Origin: Ilumatobacteraceae bacterium
Lineage (GTDB): Bacteria; Actinomycetota; Acidimicrobiia; Acidimicrobiales; Ilumatobacteraceae
Length of the DNA stretch: 39,026 nt
NCBI GenBank assembly: GCA_025463425.1
Contig: JAOBWQ010000020.1
Location: forward strand, 1 to 39,026
Direction of reading: 5' to 3'
Below are positions 24,327-32,128 of the stretch, in pieces. The notes beneath the pieces were generated by a model. It saw nothing but the letters and a program-made list of their open reading frames with translations, was not told the DNA's origin and made no database searches. Both the position numbers and the translations under genes were made by a program. How positions within the stretch are numbered: the stretch's first letter is position 1; each line of letters starts with the position of its first letter.

Positions 24327-25355
24327 GTGCTCGACGACGACCTCCTCCGCATCCTCGCGGAGCACCTCGGCACGTCGGTGGCCTTCGCCAGCCCACCCGT
24401 GCCGCTGTCGGGTGGCTTCTGGGCGGAGATCTGGTCCTTCCAGATCACCGGCGGGCCGCCGGCGTGGGACCGACCGCTCGTCCTGCGGGTGATGCCGGAT
24501 GCGTTCGTGGCTCGCCGTGAGATCGCGGTGCAACGCGCCGTTGCCGACCTCGGCTTCCCGACGCCGCGGGTGCTGTTCGACGGCGACGATGTCGCCGTCG
24601 GCGGCGCGTTCATGGTGATGGCCAAGGCTTCCGGGACGACGCCATTGGGCGGCCTCGACCTCGGGATCTCCGGCCTGACCCAGCTGCCGCGGACGCTTCG
24701 ACGGCTCCCCGGCCTCCTCGCCTCGGTCGCAGCGCAGCTGCACGGGCTGGAGGTCGAGATAGTGGAGGAGGCCTTCGCCGGAGCCGGTGGTGTGCCCGGT
24801 GCGGATCCACGTCGCCAGGAGATCCGAGCCGCGGCGCAGACCGCCGCCGATGGGTTCGACGCGCTCGACCGGTGGTTCGACGACCACGCGCCGGCCATGG
24901 AGCGGCGGGTGGTGTCGCACGGCGATCTGCACCCGTTCAACCTGCTCGTCGACGACGGCGGGGTCACCGTGCTCGACTGGACGAACGCCAACCTGCTCCC
25001 GGCCGAGTTCGATCTCGGGTTCACGGCCGGGCTGCTGCGCTGCGCCCCGATGGCAGCTCCGCGTCCGCTGCGGCCGGTGGTCCGCAGGGTGACGGCGTGG
25101 CTGGCCGACTCGTTCGTCCGTCGCTACGAGGCGGCCCGGCCCGGATGGTCGCTCGATCCGGCCGCGTTGGCGTGGTTCGAGGCGTTGCAGCACGGGCGGT
25201 GCCTCGCCGAGGTCGCGTCGGCTCGGCGTGGCCTCAGCACCATCGTCGGCGCGGCGCACCCGTTCGAGACATCGGCCGACGCCATGCTGGCCAGGGTCCT
25301 GCGGCTGACGGGAATCAGGCTGACGTTGCCGCCGCGGCTTGCTCCAGCAGGCTGA
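24327..25355 (+). CDS. Aminoglycoside-phosphotransferase-fold (APH) kinase
   Basis: This 342-residue protein has the APH/choline-kinase fold: N-lobe LSGGFWAEIW and VLRVM, catalytic loop HGDLHPFNLL and the metal-binding segment VLDWTNANLL, with Asp in the DFG position. Related actinobacterial proteins are often annotated as phosphotransferases of unknown substrate; small hydroxylated metabolites or antibiotics are candidates. The GTG start coincides with the predicted transcription start. Its 3' end overlaps the convergent LysR gene by 41 bp, so transcripts of both can pair. MerR control is inferred from the palindrome in its promoter. Confidence 0.86.
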   Translation: MLDDDLLRILAEHLGTSVAFASPPVPLSGGFWAEIWSFQITGGPPAWDRPLVLRVMPDAFVARREIAVQRAVADLGFPTPRVLFDGDDVAVGGAFMVMAKASGTTPLGGLDLGISGLTQLPRTLRRLPGLLASVAAQLHGLEVEIVEEAFAGAGGVPGADPRRQEIRAAAQTAADGFDALDRWFDDHAPAMERRVVSHGDLHPFNLLVDDGGVTVLDWTNANLLPAEFDLGFTAGLLRCAPMAAPRPLRPVVRRVTAWLADSFVRRYEAARPGWSLDPAALAWFEALQHGRCLAEVASARRGLSTIVGAAHPFETSADAMLARVLRLTGIRLTLPPRLAPAG

Positions 25356-26217
25356 GCACGGCGGGCGCTGCTCCCCGCCAGAGGGCGGTGAGCGGCCGGG
25401 CGAGGTCGAGCCCATCGACGGCGACGGTGGCGAGCCGTCCCGTCGCGACGTCGTCGCTGACCGCCAGTTCACTCATCACCGTCGGTGCGACGCCAGCAGC
25501 GACGGCATTGCGGACAGCCGCCGTCGATGCCAGCTCCAGCACAGGTTCGACCATCCGCAGCCCGACACGGGCGAGTGCGCGCTCCAGGGTCACGCGTGTG
25601 CCGGACCCCTCCTCGCGCAGCACGAGTGGCGTCTCGGCAAGGTGACGCGGCAGCAGCATCGACCGCCGACGACGCCACGGATGATCGGGCGAGACCACGA
25701 CGACCAGCCGGTCGTGGGCGACGACTCGTGTGTGCAGACCTTGGATCGCCTCCGGCGTCTCCACGAACCCGAGACCCACGTGACCGTTGCGGACCATGTC
25801 GATGACGGCAGCCGAGTTGGCGACCGAGACCTTGATCCGCGTCTGGGGATGCCGAGCGTGCACCACGGCCAGCCATCCCGGCAGCAGCTGCTCGGCGATC
25901 GTCAGGCTGGCGGCCATCGACATCCCGGCGGTCGAGTCCTTGAGCGACTGCACGGCCCGACCCATGCGCTCGGCGTGAGCCAGGATGTCGCGAGACCACT
26001 CGACCATCGCCGCTCCGGCCGGTGTGGGCGTGCAACCCGTCGTCGATCGCTCGACCAGGAGCAGGCCGAGACGGGACTCGAGCCGAGCGATCCGCATCGA
26101 CGCGGCCGGTTGACTCACGCCGTGACGGGCGCCGGCCTGCGACAGGCTGCCGAGCTCGACCACGCTGACCAGCAACGCGAGCGCATCGAGATCGTCGAGG
26201 CCGGGCGTGACTGCCAT
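25315..26217 (-). CDS. LysR-family regulator, divergent from YeiH-type carrier
   Basis: The 300-residue protein has a LysR HTH at about residues 8-65 (DALALLVSVVELGSLSQAG, GVSQPAASMRIARLESRLG) and an effector domain with LREEGSGTRVTLERAL, typical of the CysB/CysL-like group near YeiE. ATG 26217 is chosen over the TTG two codons upstream. LysR regulators beside YeiH-family genes are common and usually control them. An AT-rich stretch CTTATATC just upstream of the start is probably part of the shared regulatory region. Confidence 0.9.
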   Translation of the reverse strand: MAVTPGLDDLDALALLVSVVELGSLSQAGARHGVSQPAASMRIARLESRLGLLLVERSTTGCTPTPAGAAMVEWSRDILAHAERMGRAVQSLKDSTAGMSMAASLTIAEQLLPGWLAVVHARHPQTRIKVSVANSAAVIDMVRNGHVGLGFVETPEAIQGLHTRVVAHDRLVVVVSPDHPWRRRRSMLLPRHLAETPLVLREEGSGTRVTLERALARVGLRMVEPVLELASTAAVRNAVAAGVAPTVMSELAVSDDVATGRLATVAVDGLDLARPLTALWRGAAPAVLSLLEQAAAATSA

Positions 26218-26287
26218 CAGCAAACCTTATATCGTTGCGTCGTCGAGCCGTCTAGCTGCGGCGACGAAGGCGGCGCACGCTGGGGTC

Positions 26288-27334
26288 GTGACTGCACTGC
26301 TCCATCGTCCCCGTGCGGCGCCGGCGGCCCGATCGAGATCACTGGTGCCCGGACTCGCGTTGACGGCCGCCGCCGTGGCCGTCGGGTTCTGCGTGCACGC
26401 GTTGATCGACTCGGTGTCGCCGCTCGTCGTCGGCGTCGCGCTGGGCGCGATCGTGGCCAACACCGTCGGCATCGGCGACCGGCTGGTGCCCGGCGTGAGG
26501 TTCGCGGCCAAGCGGCTGCTGCGGATCGGCGTGGTCCTGCTCGGCTTCCAGCTCTCGCTCGGTCAGCTGCGCACCCTCGGTGGGCCAGGGCTCGGCGTGG
26601 TTGCGCTCACCGTCGCGGCCACGTTCTTCGGCACGAGGTGGGCGGGTCGTCGGCTCGGTCTCTCGGACGGGATGTCGTTGCTCGTGGCGACCGGCTACTC
26701 GATCTGCGGCGCATCCGCGATCGCGGCTGTCGAGGACATCGCCGGTGCCGACGACGAGGAGGTCGCGTTCTCGATCGCCCTCGTGACCCTGTGCGGGACC
26801 TTGTCGATCTTCGTGCTGCCCGCGCTCGGGAACGTGCTCGGCCTCCATGGCGCGGCGTTCGGAAGTTGGGTCGGTGCCAGCGTGCACGATGTCGGCCAGG
26901 TCGTCGCCGCGGCGACGCCCGGCGGGTCGCTGGCCGTGCAGACAGCGGTGATCGTCAAGTTGACGCGGGTCGTGCTGCTGGCACCGTTGGTCGCCGGCCT
27001 GAGCGTGGCTCGACGCCGGCGCGAGACACGACAGCGAGCGGGCGGGCCGGTCGACACGACGGCGCATCGCCGGCCGCCGATGGTCCCGCTGTTCGTCGTC
27101 GGCTTCCTGGCCGCAGTCGCCGTGCGTTCCTCCGGGATCGTTCCCGGCGCGACGCTGGCGGTGGTCAAGGACGTGCAGGCCGGTCTGCTGGCCGCGGCGT
27201 TGTTCGGGCTCGGCTGCGGCGTGCGCATCGCCCGGCTGCGCCGTGTCGGCGGCCGTCCGCTCGTCCTGGGACTGATCTCGTGGGTGCTCGTCGCGGGTGT
27301 CGCGCTCGCTGCCACGCGCGTCCTGCCGCGGTGA
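26288..27334 (+). CDS. YeiH/UPF0324 family putative transporter
   Basis: This membrane protein of about 348 residues has around 9-10 helices. It matches the YeiH family (PSE, putative sulfate exporter): VGVALGAIVANTVG, RIGVVLLGFQLSLGQL, ATGYSICGASAIAAV and GASVHDVGQVVAAA. The last two motifs are the family hallmarks. The ORF-track start GTG 26207 overlaps the divergent LysR gene and lies upstream of the AT-rich promoter-like element, so the in-frame GTG 26288 is preferred; both read GTGACTGC. A role in export of sulfate or sulfonate-derived anions is suggested for the family but poorly proven. Confidence 0.87.
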   Translation: MTALLHRPRAAPAARSRSLVPGLALTAAAVAVGFCVHALIDSVSPLVVGVALGAIVANTVGIGDRLVPGVRFAAKRLLRIGVVLLGFQLSLGQLRTLGGPGLGVVALTVAATFFGTRWAGRRLGLSDGMSLLVATGYSICGASAIAAVEDIAGADDEEVAFSIALVTLCGTLSIFVLPALGNVLGLHGAAFGSWVGASVHDVGQVVAAATPGGSLAVQTAVIVKLTRVVLLAPLVAGLSVARRRRETRQRAGGPVDTTAHRRPPMVPLFVVGFLAAVAVRSSGIVPGATLAVVKDVQAGLLAAALFGLGCGVRIARLRRVGGRPLVLGLISWVLVAGVALAATRVLPR

Positions 27335-27346
27335 CCGGAGCTCGGC

Positions 27347-28744
27347 TCAGTGCGTGGGGACGATGGCGGGCAGCAGGACCACGAAGGTCGCGCCGCCGCC
27401 GTTGCCCACGCCCGCGCCGGTGACCGTCACCGACCCGTGATGGGCCTGCACGACCCGGCTGACGATCGAGAGCCCGAGGCCGGCGCCACCCTGTTGCCGG
27501 GCACGGTGTTGATCGAGCCGGACGAACGGGTCGAACACCTTGTCGCGATCATCCAACGGCACGCCGGGTCCGTCGTCGCTGACCCGGATCTCGACCATCG
27601 CGCGGCCCGAGACCGGCACGGCGCGCAGGCCGATCGTGACCGTCTGCTCCGCGTGGCGCAATGCGTTGTCGACCAGGTTGGTGACGACGCGGCGGAGCTG
27701 CTCGCCATCGCCGGGGACCTGGATCGCCGGCAGGGCTCCTTCGGCGACCAGGAGGCGGCCCGGCGGCAGCGGGCGAGCGAGCTCCTCCTGCAGCAGCGAG
27801 GTGACGTCGACGCTGGCGATGCGCAGGACCTCTGACCCTGCATCGGCGCGGGCAAGCGTCAGCAGGTCGTCGGTGAGGTGTTGCATCCGTTGATCCTGGA
27901 GCAACACGTCGTCGGCAACCGTCGGCCAGTCCGCTCGGTCGGGGTGGGCCACAGCGACCTCGATCGCCATCCTGATGTTGGCGATGGGGGTGCGCAGCTC
28001 GTGCGATGCGTCGGCGACGAAGCGGCGTTGCGCGTCACTGGATGCCTGCAGCCGGTCGAGCATGTCGTTCAGCGTCACGGCCAGCCGCGCGATCTCGTCG
28101 CCGGTCGGCGGGATCGGCACCCGGCGATCGAGCTGCCGACCGGTGATCGATTCGGCCTCGGTGCGCATCGCCTCGACCGGACGCAGGGCGCGACCGACGA
28201 CGAGCCACACCGTGACGGCGACGATGAGCAACAGGATCGGCACGATCACCAGGAGCGAGGTGCGCAGGAGATCCGCACCGCGGGCGTATCCGCTGAGCGA
28301 TGTGATCACCACGACGGTGCGATCCTGCCCGCCGATCGGGACCACGGCCACCTCCGTCAGCCACGGTCCACCGCGCACGCCGTCGATGTCGTCGACCACC
28401 TTGCGTCGCTGCGGGCCGGGATCGCGCAGAGCGGGTGTGCCGGCCAGCTGGCCGCTGGCGGCAACGACGGTGCCGTCGGCGCCGAGGACCTGGATCAACG
28501 TCAGGTGAGGTGTGTCGAGCGACGGCAACGGGTCGGGCAGCGCTCCGTCGACGGCCAGCGCAGCGACCGCCTGGGCGCGCGCCTCGACCTCGCCCGACTG
28601 GGAGTGCAGGAGGGCGCGGCGGAACAGGCCGAGCAGTGCGAACGACCCGAGAAGGAGCGCGACGAGCACCACGGCGGTGGCGAGGATCGTGATCCGTGTC
28701 CGCACCGAGCCCCTGCGCCGCCGACGGCTTGCGGTCTCAGCCAT
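27347..28744 (-). CDS. Sensor histidine kinase of an OmpR-type two-component system
   Basis: This 465-residue membrane kinase has TM1 at about residues 19-41, an extracytoplasmic sensor region of about 120 residues and TM2 at about 162-184. A HAMP-like linker follows, then the H-box ASHELRTP with His248, N-box NLVDNALRHA, and G-boxes DDGPGV and GGAGLGLSIV. ATG 28744 overlaps the end of the response-regulator gene by 8 bp (the ORF-track start at 28810 is further inside it). The signal is unknown. The gene converges with the YeiH gene, with 12 bp between the stops. Confidence 0.93.
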   Translation of the reverse strand: MAETASRRRRRGSVRTRITILATAVVLVALLLGSFALLGLFRRALLHSQSGEVEARAQAVAALAVDGALPDPLPSLDTPHLTLIQVLGADGTVVAASGQLAGTPALRDPGPQRRKVVDDIDGVRGGPWLTEVAVVPIGGQDRTVVVITSLSGYARGADLLRTSLLVIVPILLLIVAVTVWLVVGRALRPVEAMRTEAESITGRQLDRRVPIPPTGDEIARLAVTLNDMLDRLQASSDAQRRFVADASHELRTPIANIRMAIEVAVAHPDRADWPTVADDVLLQDQRMQHLTDDLLTLARADAGSEVLRIASVDVTSLLQEELARPLPPGRLLVAEGALPAIQVPGDGEQLRRVVTNLVDNALRHAEQTVTIGLRAVPVSGRAMVEIRVSDDGPGVPLDDRDKVFDPFVRLDQHRARQQGGAGLGLSIVSRVVQAHHGSVTVTGAGVGNGGGATFVVLLPAIVPTH

Positions 28745-29414
28745 CGGAAGCGACGAGTCGATAGCCGCTGCCGCGGACGGTCTCGATCGAGCTCCGACCG
28801 AAGGGCCCATCGATCTTGCGGCGGAGGTAGCCGATGTAGACCTCGACCACGTTCGTGGCGAAGCCGTCCATGCCGTCCCACACGTGGAACAGCAGCTCGT
28901 CGCGGGCCACGATGCGTCCCTCGCGATGGGCCAGGTAGGCGAGCAGTGCGAACTCCTTGGCCGTCAGGACGATCTCGTCGTCGCCCCTCCAGCAGCGGTG
29001 CTTGGAGATGTCGATGCGCAGGTCGCCGATCGTGAACATGGCCGACTGGCTGGTCGACCCGCGCCGGATCAATGCCCGCAGCCGGGCCAGCAGGACAGGG
29101 TATGAGAAGGGCTTGGAGAGGAAGTCGTCGGCGCCGGTGTCCAATGCCTCGGCCTGGTCGAGGTCGCCGTCCTTGGCGGTCAGCATCAGGATCGGCACGG
29201 TCTCGCCGGCGGCCCGCAGCTGGCGGGCGACCAGGAACCCGTTCAGCCCCGGCAACATGATGTCGAGCACCATCGCGTCGAACGAGAACTCCAGGGCACG
29301 GGCGAGGCCAACGGCCCCGTCGTGGACGACATCGACCACGTAGCCCTCGGCTTCGAGGCCGAGACGCAGGGACGCAGCCATCGAGACCTCGTCTTCGACC
29401 ACCAGCACGCGCAT
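28737..29414 (-). CDS. OmpR/PhoB-family response regulator
   Basis: This 225-residue protein has a receiver domain with the acidic pair near residues 7-9, phospho-acceptor Asp51 (VLDIMLPG), Thr79 and Lys101. The C-terminal winged helix includes LTAKEFALLAYLA and ETVRGSGYRL. It is the first gene of a two-gene operon with the kinase. Eleven-bp spaced TAAG/CTTA repeats lie just upstream and suggest autoregulation. Confidence 0.94.
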   Translation of the reverse strand: MRVLVVEDEVSMAASLRLGLEAEGYVVDVVHDGAVGLARALEFSFDAMVLDIMLPGLNGFLVARQLRAAGETVPILMLTAKDGDLDQAEALDTGADDFLSKPFSYPVLLARLRALIRRGSTSQSAMFTIGDLRIDISKHRCWRGDDEIVLTAKEFALLAYLAHREGRIVARDELLFHVWDGMDGFATNVVEVYIGYLRRKIDGPFGRSSIETVRGSGYRLVASDG

Positions 29415-29539
29415 CCGGGCAGTCTCGCAGGCGTTGCCTAAGGACTGGGTAAGTCGGGGAGACCGGGCCGTGGAGCCGAGGGTCAGGCGCGTGACGGCCC
29501 CTCAGCGTCCTCTTATGTCGTTGTGGTTGAGTGCTCTGC
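29415..29539. promoter_or_regulatory. Intergenic region with 11-bp direct repeat upstream of the response regulator
   Basis: This is the gene-free part of the 311-bp gap between the response regulator and the CGNR gene. GCCTAAG (29436-29442) and GGGTAAG (29447-29453) place TAAG twice, 11 bp apart; on the minus strand this reads CTTACCCAGTC then CTTAGGC, 21-39 bp before the regulator ATG. Direct repeats at one helical turn are the usual OmpR-family target. Nothing else clear was seen in the rest of the segment. Confidence 0.5.
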
Positions 29540-29707
29540 ATGAGCTCGCCGACACCAACCTCAAACGGGTCAGCTGCCGGCACGTCGCCAGCAGGACGTG
29601 CTGCAGCGCTCAACCAGTTCCTCAGCCGTGCCCAGCACGCGCTGCTCGCCGCCCGGTTCACGGGCACCACGGCCTCCCTCCTCGATCAGCCCCGCGCCCG
29701 CGTCTGA
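29540..29707 (+). CDS. Possible small protein, 55 residues
   Basis: An ATG-started frame too short for the ORF track reads MSSPTPTSNGSAAG and ends LLDQPRARV. It is Ala/Ser/Thr-rich with a potential amphipathic helix (AAALNQFLSRAQHALLAARF) and has no membrane segment. It fills the gap between the two-component operon and the CGNR regulator, ends 18 bp before the latter, and runs in the same direction. No clear ribosome site was seen. It may be a real small protein or chance; codon choice cannot settle it by eye. Confidence 0.35.
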   Translation: MSSPTPTSNGSAAGTSPAGRAAALNQFLSRAQHALLAARFTGTTASLLDQPRARV

Positions 29708-29725
29708 ACCGGTTATCCTGGTGTC

Positions 29726-30331
29726 GTGCCGCGTCACCACGTCGTCCCGCCGGAGCACATCGCCCGGTTCCGGAGCGGAAGGAGCTGCTTGGACTTCGTC
29801 CACAGCGGCACCGACGAGCACATGCGGGAGCTCGTCCATGACGCCGCCGACCTGGCCACGTGGCTGGCGATCGTCACCGACGCGCCGACCATCCGCGTGC
29901 GTCGCGGCGACCTCGAACGGGCCAAGCAGCTGCGCGAGGCGATCCGCCTGACGGCGCTCGACGTCGTGGCCGGCGTCGCCCTCCGAGCTGAGCACCTGAC
30001 CGTGATCAACACGTGTGCCGAGCAGGCGCCGCTGGTGCCGGCGCTGTCCAGCACCGGTGAGATCCGCTTGCAGTCCGGCACGGCCGTGCAAGCGCTGTCC
30101 TCGATCGCCCGCGACGCGATCGACCTGTTCGCCGCGGAGCTCGATCCGCAGCGGGCTGCTGCGGATCGGCAGTCCGCAGCGCGTCCGTGTCGCTTGCGGG
30201 TCTGCGCCGCCGACGATTGCGGCCTGTTCATCCTCGACACCTCGCGACCGAACAACCGGCGGTGGTGCTCGATGGAACTGTGCGGCAACCGCAGCAAGAT
30301 CCGCGCCTACCGCGCCCGCGCCGGAGACTGA
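29726..30331 (+). CDS. CGNR zinc-finger (ABATE-domain) putative regulator
   Basis: This 201-residue protein has an N-terminal ABATE-type domain (RFRSGRSCLDFVHSG) and a C-terminal CGNR zinc finger: Cys160-x4-Cys165, then Cys181 and Cys186 in CSMELCGNRSK. Such proteins are presumed stress-related transcription regulators in actinobacteria, and the CGNR finger is thought to bind DNA. The GTG start lies 7 bases after a TATCCT -10, so the message is probably leaderless. The next gene's promoter begins within 6 bp of the stop. Confidence 0.9.
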   Translation: MPRHHVVPPEHIARFRSGRSCLDFVHSGTDEHMRELVHDAADLATWLAIVTDAPTIRVRRGDLERAKQLREAIRLTALDVVAGVALRAEHLTVINTCAEQAPLVPALSSTGEIRLQSGTAVQALSSIARDAIDLFAAELDPQRAAADRQSAARPCRLRVCAADDCGLFILDTSRPNNRRWCSMELCGNRSKIRAYRARAGD

Positions 30332-30336
30332 CGTGC

Positions 30337-30381
30337 TTGCATCGACATCTATGTAACCGCTATAAAGGGTTACATGTCGAT
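30337..30381 (+). promoter_or_regulatory. Promoter and hairpin operator overlapping the start of the integrase-arm/HTH gene
   Basis: TTGCAT (30337-30342), 18 bp, TATAAA (30361-30366) predict +1 at the ATG (30374). The left arm ATCGAC-ATCT-ATGTAACC (30341-30358) pairs with GGTTACATGTCGAT (30368-30381): a 14-bp inverted repeat with a 4-base bulge on the left and a 9-bp centre containing the -10. The start codon lies in the right arm. This is a strong autoregulatory operator candidate and the most AT-rich spot in the neighbourhood. Confidence 0.75.
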
Positions 30382-30802
30382 CGGAAGCATCCAACGGTCA
30401 CGGCAGCGTTGGCGGGTGGTGGTCAGCGCGGGCACCCACGCCGATGGACGCCGCCGGCAGGTCGTCCGCACGGTGGACACCGAGCGCGAGGCGCATCAGA
30501 TGCTGGCGGCGATGGTGGACGAGTTCGGGTTGTCCGCCGAGCGGCGCCGTCACCCGGGACGAGAGTCAGGGCCGCGGGTCTTCAGCGTGTCGTTGCTGCT
30601 GGCCGGCGGTCCGCTCGGCCTGTTGCCGCGCCGGTCGCTGCAATCGGTGGCCGATGCGGTGGGCGTCCCGATCGAGACGGCGCGTGCCGCGTATCACAGC
30701 GGGCTGACGTCGTTCGAAGCTGATCGCTGGGCGGTTGCGTGCAAGGTGCATCCGTTCGAGGTGTGGGGCTGGCCCTGGGTGGACCTCGTCGCGACCGGCT
30801 GA
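30374..30802 (+). CDS. Small HTH protein with an integrase arm-binding-like N-terminus
   Basis: Residues about 3-50 of this 142-residue protein (IQRSRQRWRVVVSAG, GRRRQVVRTVDTEREAHQML) look like the AP2-like arm-type DNA-binding domain at the N-terminus of tyrosine integrases. Residues about 88-110 (SLQSVADAVGVPIETARAAYHSG) resemble a helix-turn-helix. The end is Trp-rich (VWGWPWVDL). There is no catalytic recombinase domain and no att site, so it is more likely a domesticated DNA-binding protein than an integrase remnant. A hairpin operator overlaps its start codon, suggesting tight autoregulation. Its targets are unknown; it may also affect the adjacent CGNR or aminotransferase genes. Confidence 0.75.
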   Translation: MSIGSIQRSRQRWRVVVSAGTHADGRRRQVVRTVDTEREAHQMLAAMVDEFGLSAERRRHPGRESGPRVFSVSLLLAGGPLGLLPRRSLQSVADAVGVPIETARAAYHSGLTSFEADRWAVACKVHPFEVWGWPWVDLVATG

Positions 30803-30884
30803 GTCGATGCTGGTATGCACACCACCACGCTGTCCGGGGCGCAAGGGTCGTCGTCGACCGCGCAGCGCCGTACGGTCCTGACCC

Positions 30885-32111
30885 ATGCGATTGCCAACGC
30901 CTGCGACTCCTGCCGTCTCCCACCGCGCCGCCAACGTGCGTTCCTCGGCGATCCGCGACCTGCTCGCCAATGCCCGAGTGCCTGGCATGCTCTCGCTGGC
31001 CGGCGGCCTGCCCGAGCCGAGCACCTTTCCGGTGGAGCTGTTGGCCGAGGCCGCACGCCGGCAGGTGCTCGAGCACCGCGACGTGCTCCAGTACGCGCCG
31101 ACCGAAGGTGATCCGCGGCTGCGCGAGCACATCGCCGCCTACGAGTCGGTCCGCCAGTCCCGCCTCGTCGATCCCGACCACGTGCTGGTCACCACGGGGA
31201 GCCAGCAGGCGCTGGCCATGGCGGCCGGTGTGGTTGCCGATGCAGGGGACACGATCGCGGTCCCGCATCCCTGCTACCTCGGTGCGTTGCAGACGTTCGG
31301 CGCGGCCGGGCTGGTGATCCATCCGGTCGGCACTCGCGACGGTCAACTCGATCTCGACCACCTCGAGGCCGAGCTCGTGGGTGGTCTCTCGATCCCCGCG
31401 ATGTACGTCGTCGCCAACCACGGCAACCCCGACGGCACTCGCCTGAACGATGCGACCAACCGCCGCCTGGCCGTGCTGGCGGAGCGATTCGGGTTCTGGC
31501 TGCTGGAGGACGATCCGTACCGCGAGCTGTGGTTCGACGACGCGCCGGTGGCTGCGCTGGGCAGCCACACAGCGAACGTGCTCAGCCTCGGCAGCTTCTC
31601 GAAGACGATTGCGCCGGGTCTGCGCGTCGGCTGGATCGTGGCCGAGGGCGACGCGCGCGGGGCGTTGGTGCGGCTCAAGCAGGCGGCCGACCTGCACACG
31701 CCGGCGTTGTCGCAGGCGCTGATCGCCGACCTGCTCGACAACCGCGGCTGGTTCGTGTCGCACACCGACTCGCTGCGCGCCCTGTACGCGTCGCGCCGCG
31801 ACGCGATGGCCGACGCGCTGCACACCACGTTCGGGTCGCGGTTCCACTTCACGCCGCCGACCGGGGGGATGTTCGCCTGGGGTGAGCTGGAGGACGTCGA
31901 CACGTCCGCCCTGCTGGCCGGCGCGCTGGCCCAGGGCGTGTGCTTCGTGCCGGGCGCGGAGTTCGAAGCCGGCGGTCCGTCGCTCGGATCGTGGCTCCGG
32001 CTCAGCTACGCGACGTTGAGCGCCGACCAGCTCCACGAAGGGGTGCGCCGAGTCGCGGCCGCGGTCGAACTGCTCGACGCCGATCGGGAGTCGCTCGTCG
32101 CGACCAGCTGA
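30885..32111 (+). CDS. PLP-dependent class I/II aminotransferase (2-aminoadipate/MocR-like group)
   Basis: This 408-residue fold-type I enzyme has LSLAGGLPEPSTFP near residue 37, LQYAPTEGDPRLREHIA, TTGSQQAL (cofactor phosphate site), the LLEDDPYRELWF segment with the PLP-contacting Asp, and the Schiff-base Lys240 in GSFSKTIAPGLRVGW. It resembles LysN-type 2-aminoadipate or aromatic/branched-chain transaminases and the catalytic half of MocR regulators, but has no HTH. The usual NFQNPTG motif is changed to ANHGNPDG. A TACGGT element 9 bases before the ATG could give a leaderless message. The amino donor and acceptor cannot be read from sequence. Confidence 0.88.
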   Translation: MRLPTPATPAVSHRAANVRSSAIRDLLANARVPGMLSLAGGLPEPSTFPVELLAEAARRQVLEHRDVLQYAPTEGDPRLREHIAAYESVRQSRLVDPDHVLVTTGSQQALAMAAGVVADAGDTIAVPHPCYLGALQTFGAAGLVIHPVGTRDGQLDLDHLEAELVGGLSIPAMYVVANHGNPDGTRLNDATNRRLAVLAERFGFWLLEDDPYRELWFDDAPVAALGSHTANVLSLGSFSKTIAPGLRVGWIVAEGDARGALVRLKQAADLHTPALSQALIADLLDNRGWFVSHTDSLRALYASRRDAMADALHTTFGSRFHFTPPTGGMFAWGELEDVDTSALLAGALAQGVCFVPGAEFEAGGPSLGSWLRLSYATLSADQLHEGVRRVAAAVELLDADRESLVATS

Positions 32112-32128
32112 GCGGCAAGAATGACGTG

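Noticed and set aside
30374-30802. Integrative element or integrase pseudogene
   Set aside because: There is no recombinase catalytic domain, no att duplication, no tRNA and no accessory genes; only the arm-like domain is present.
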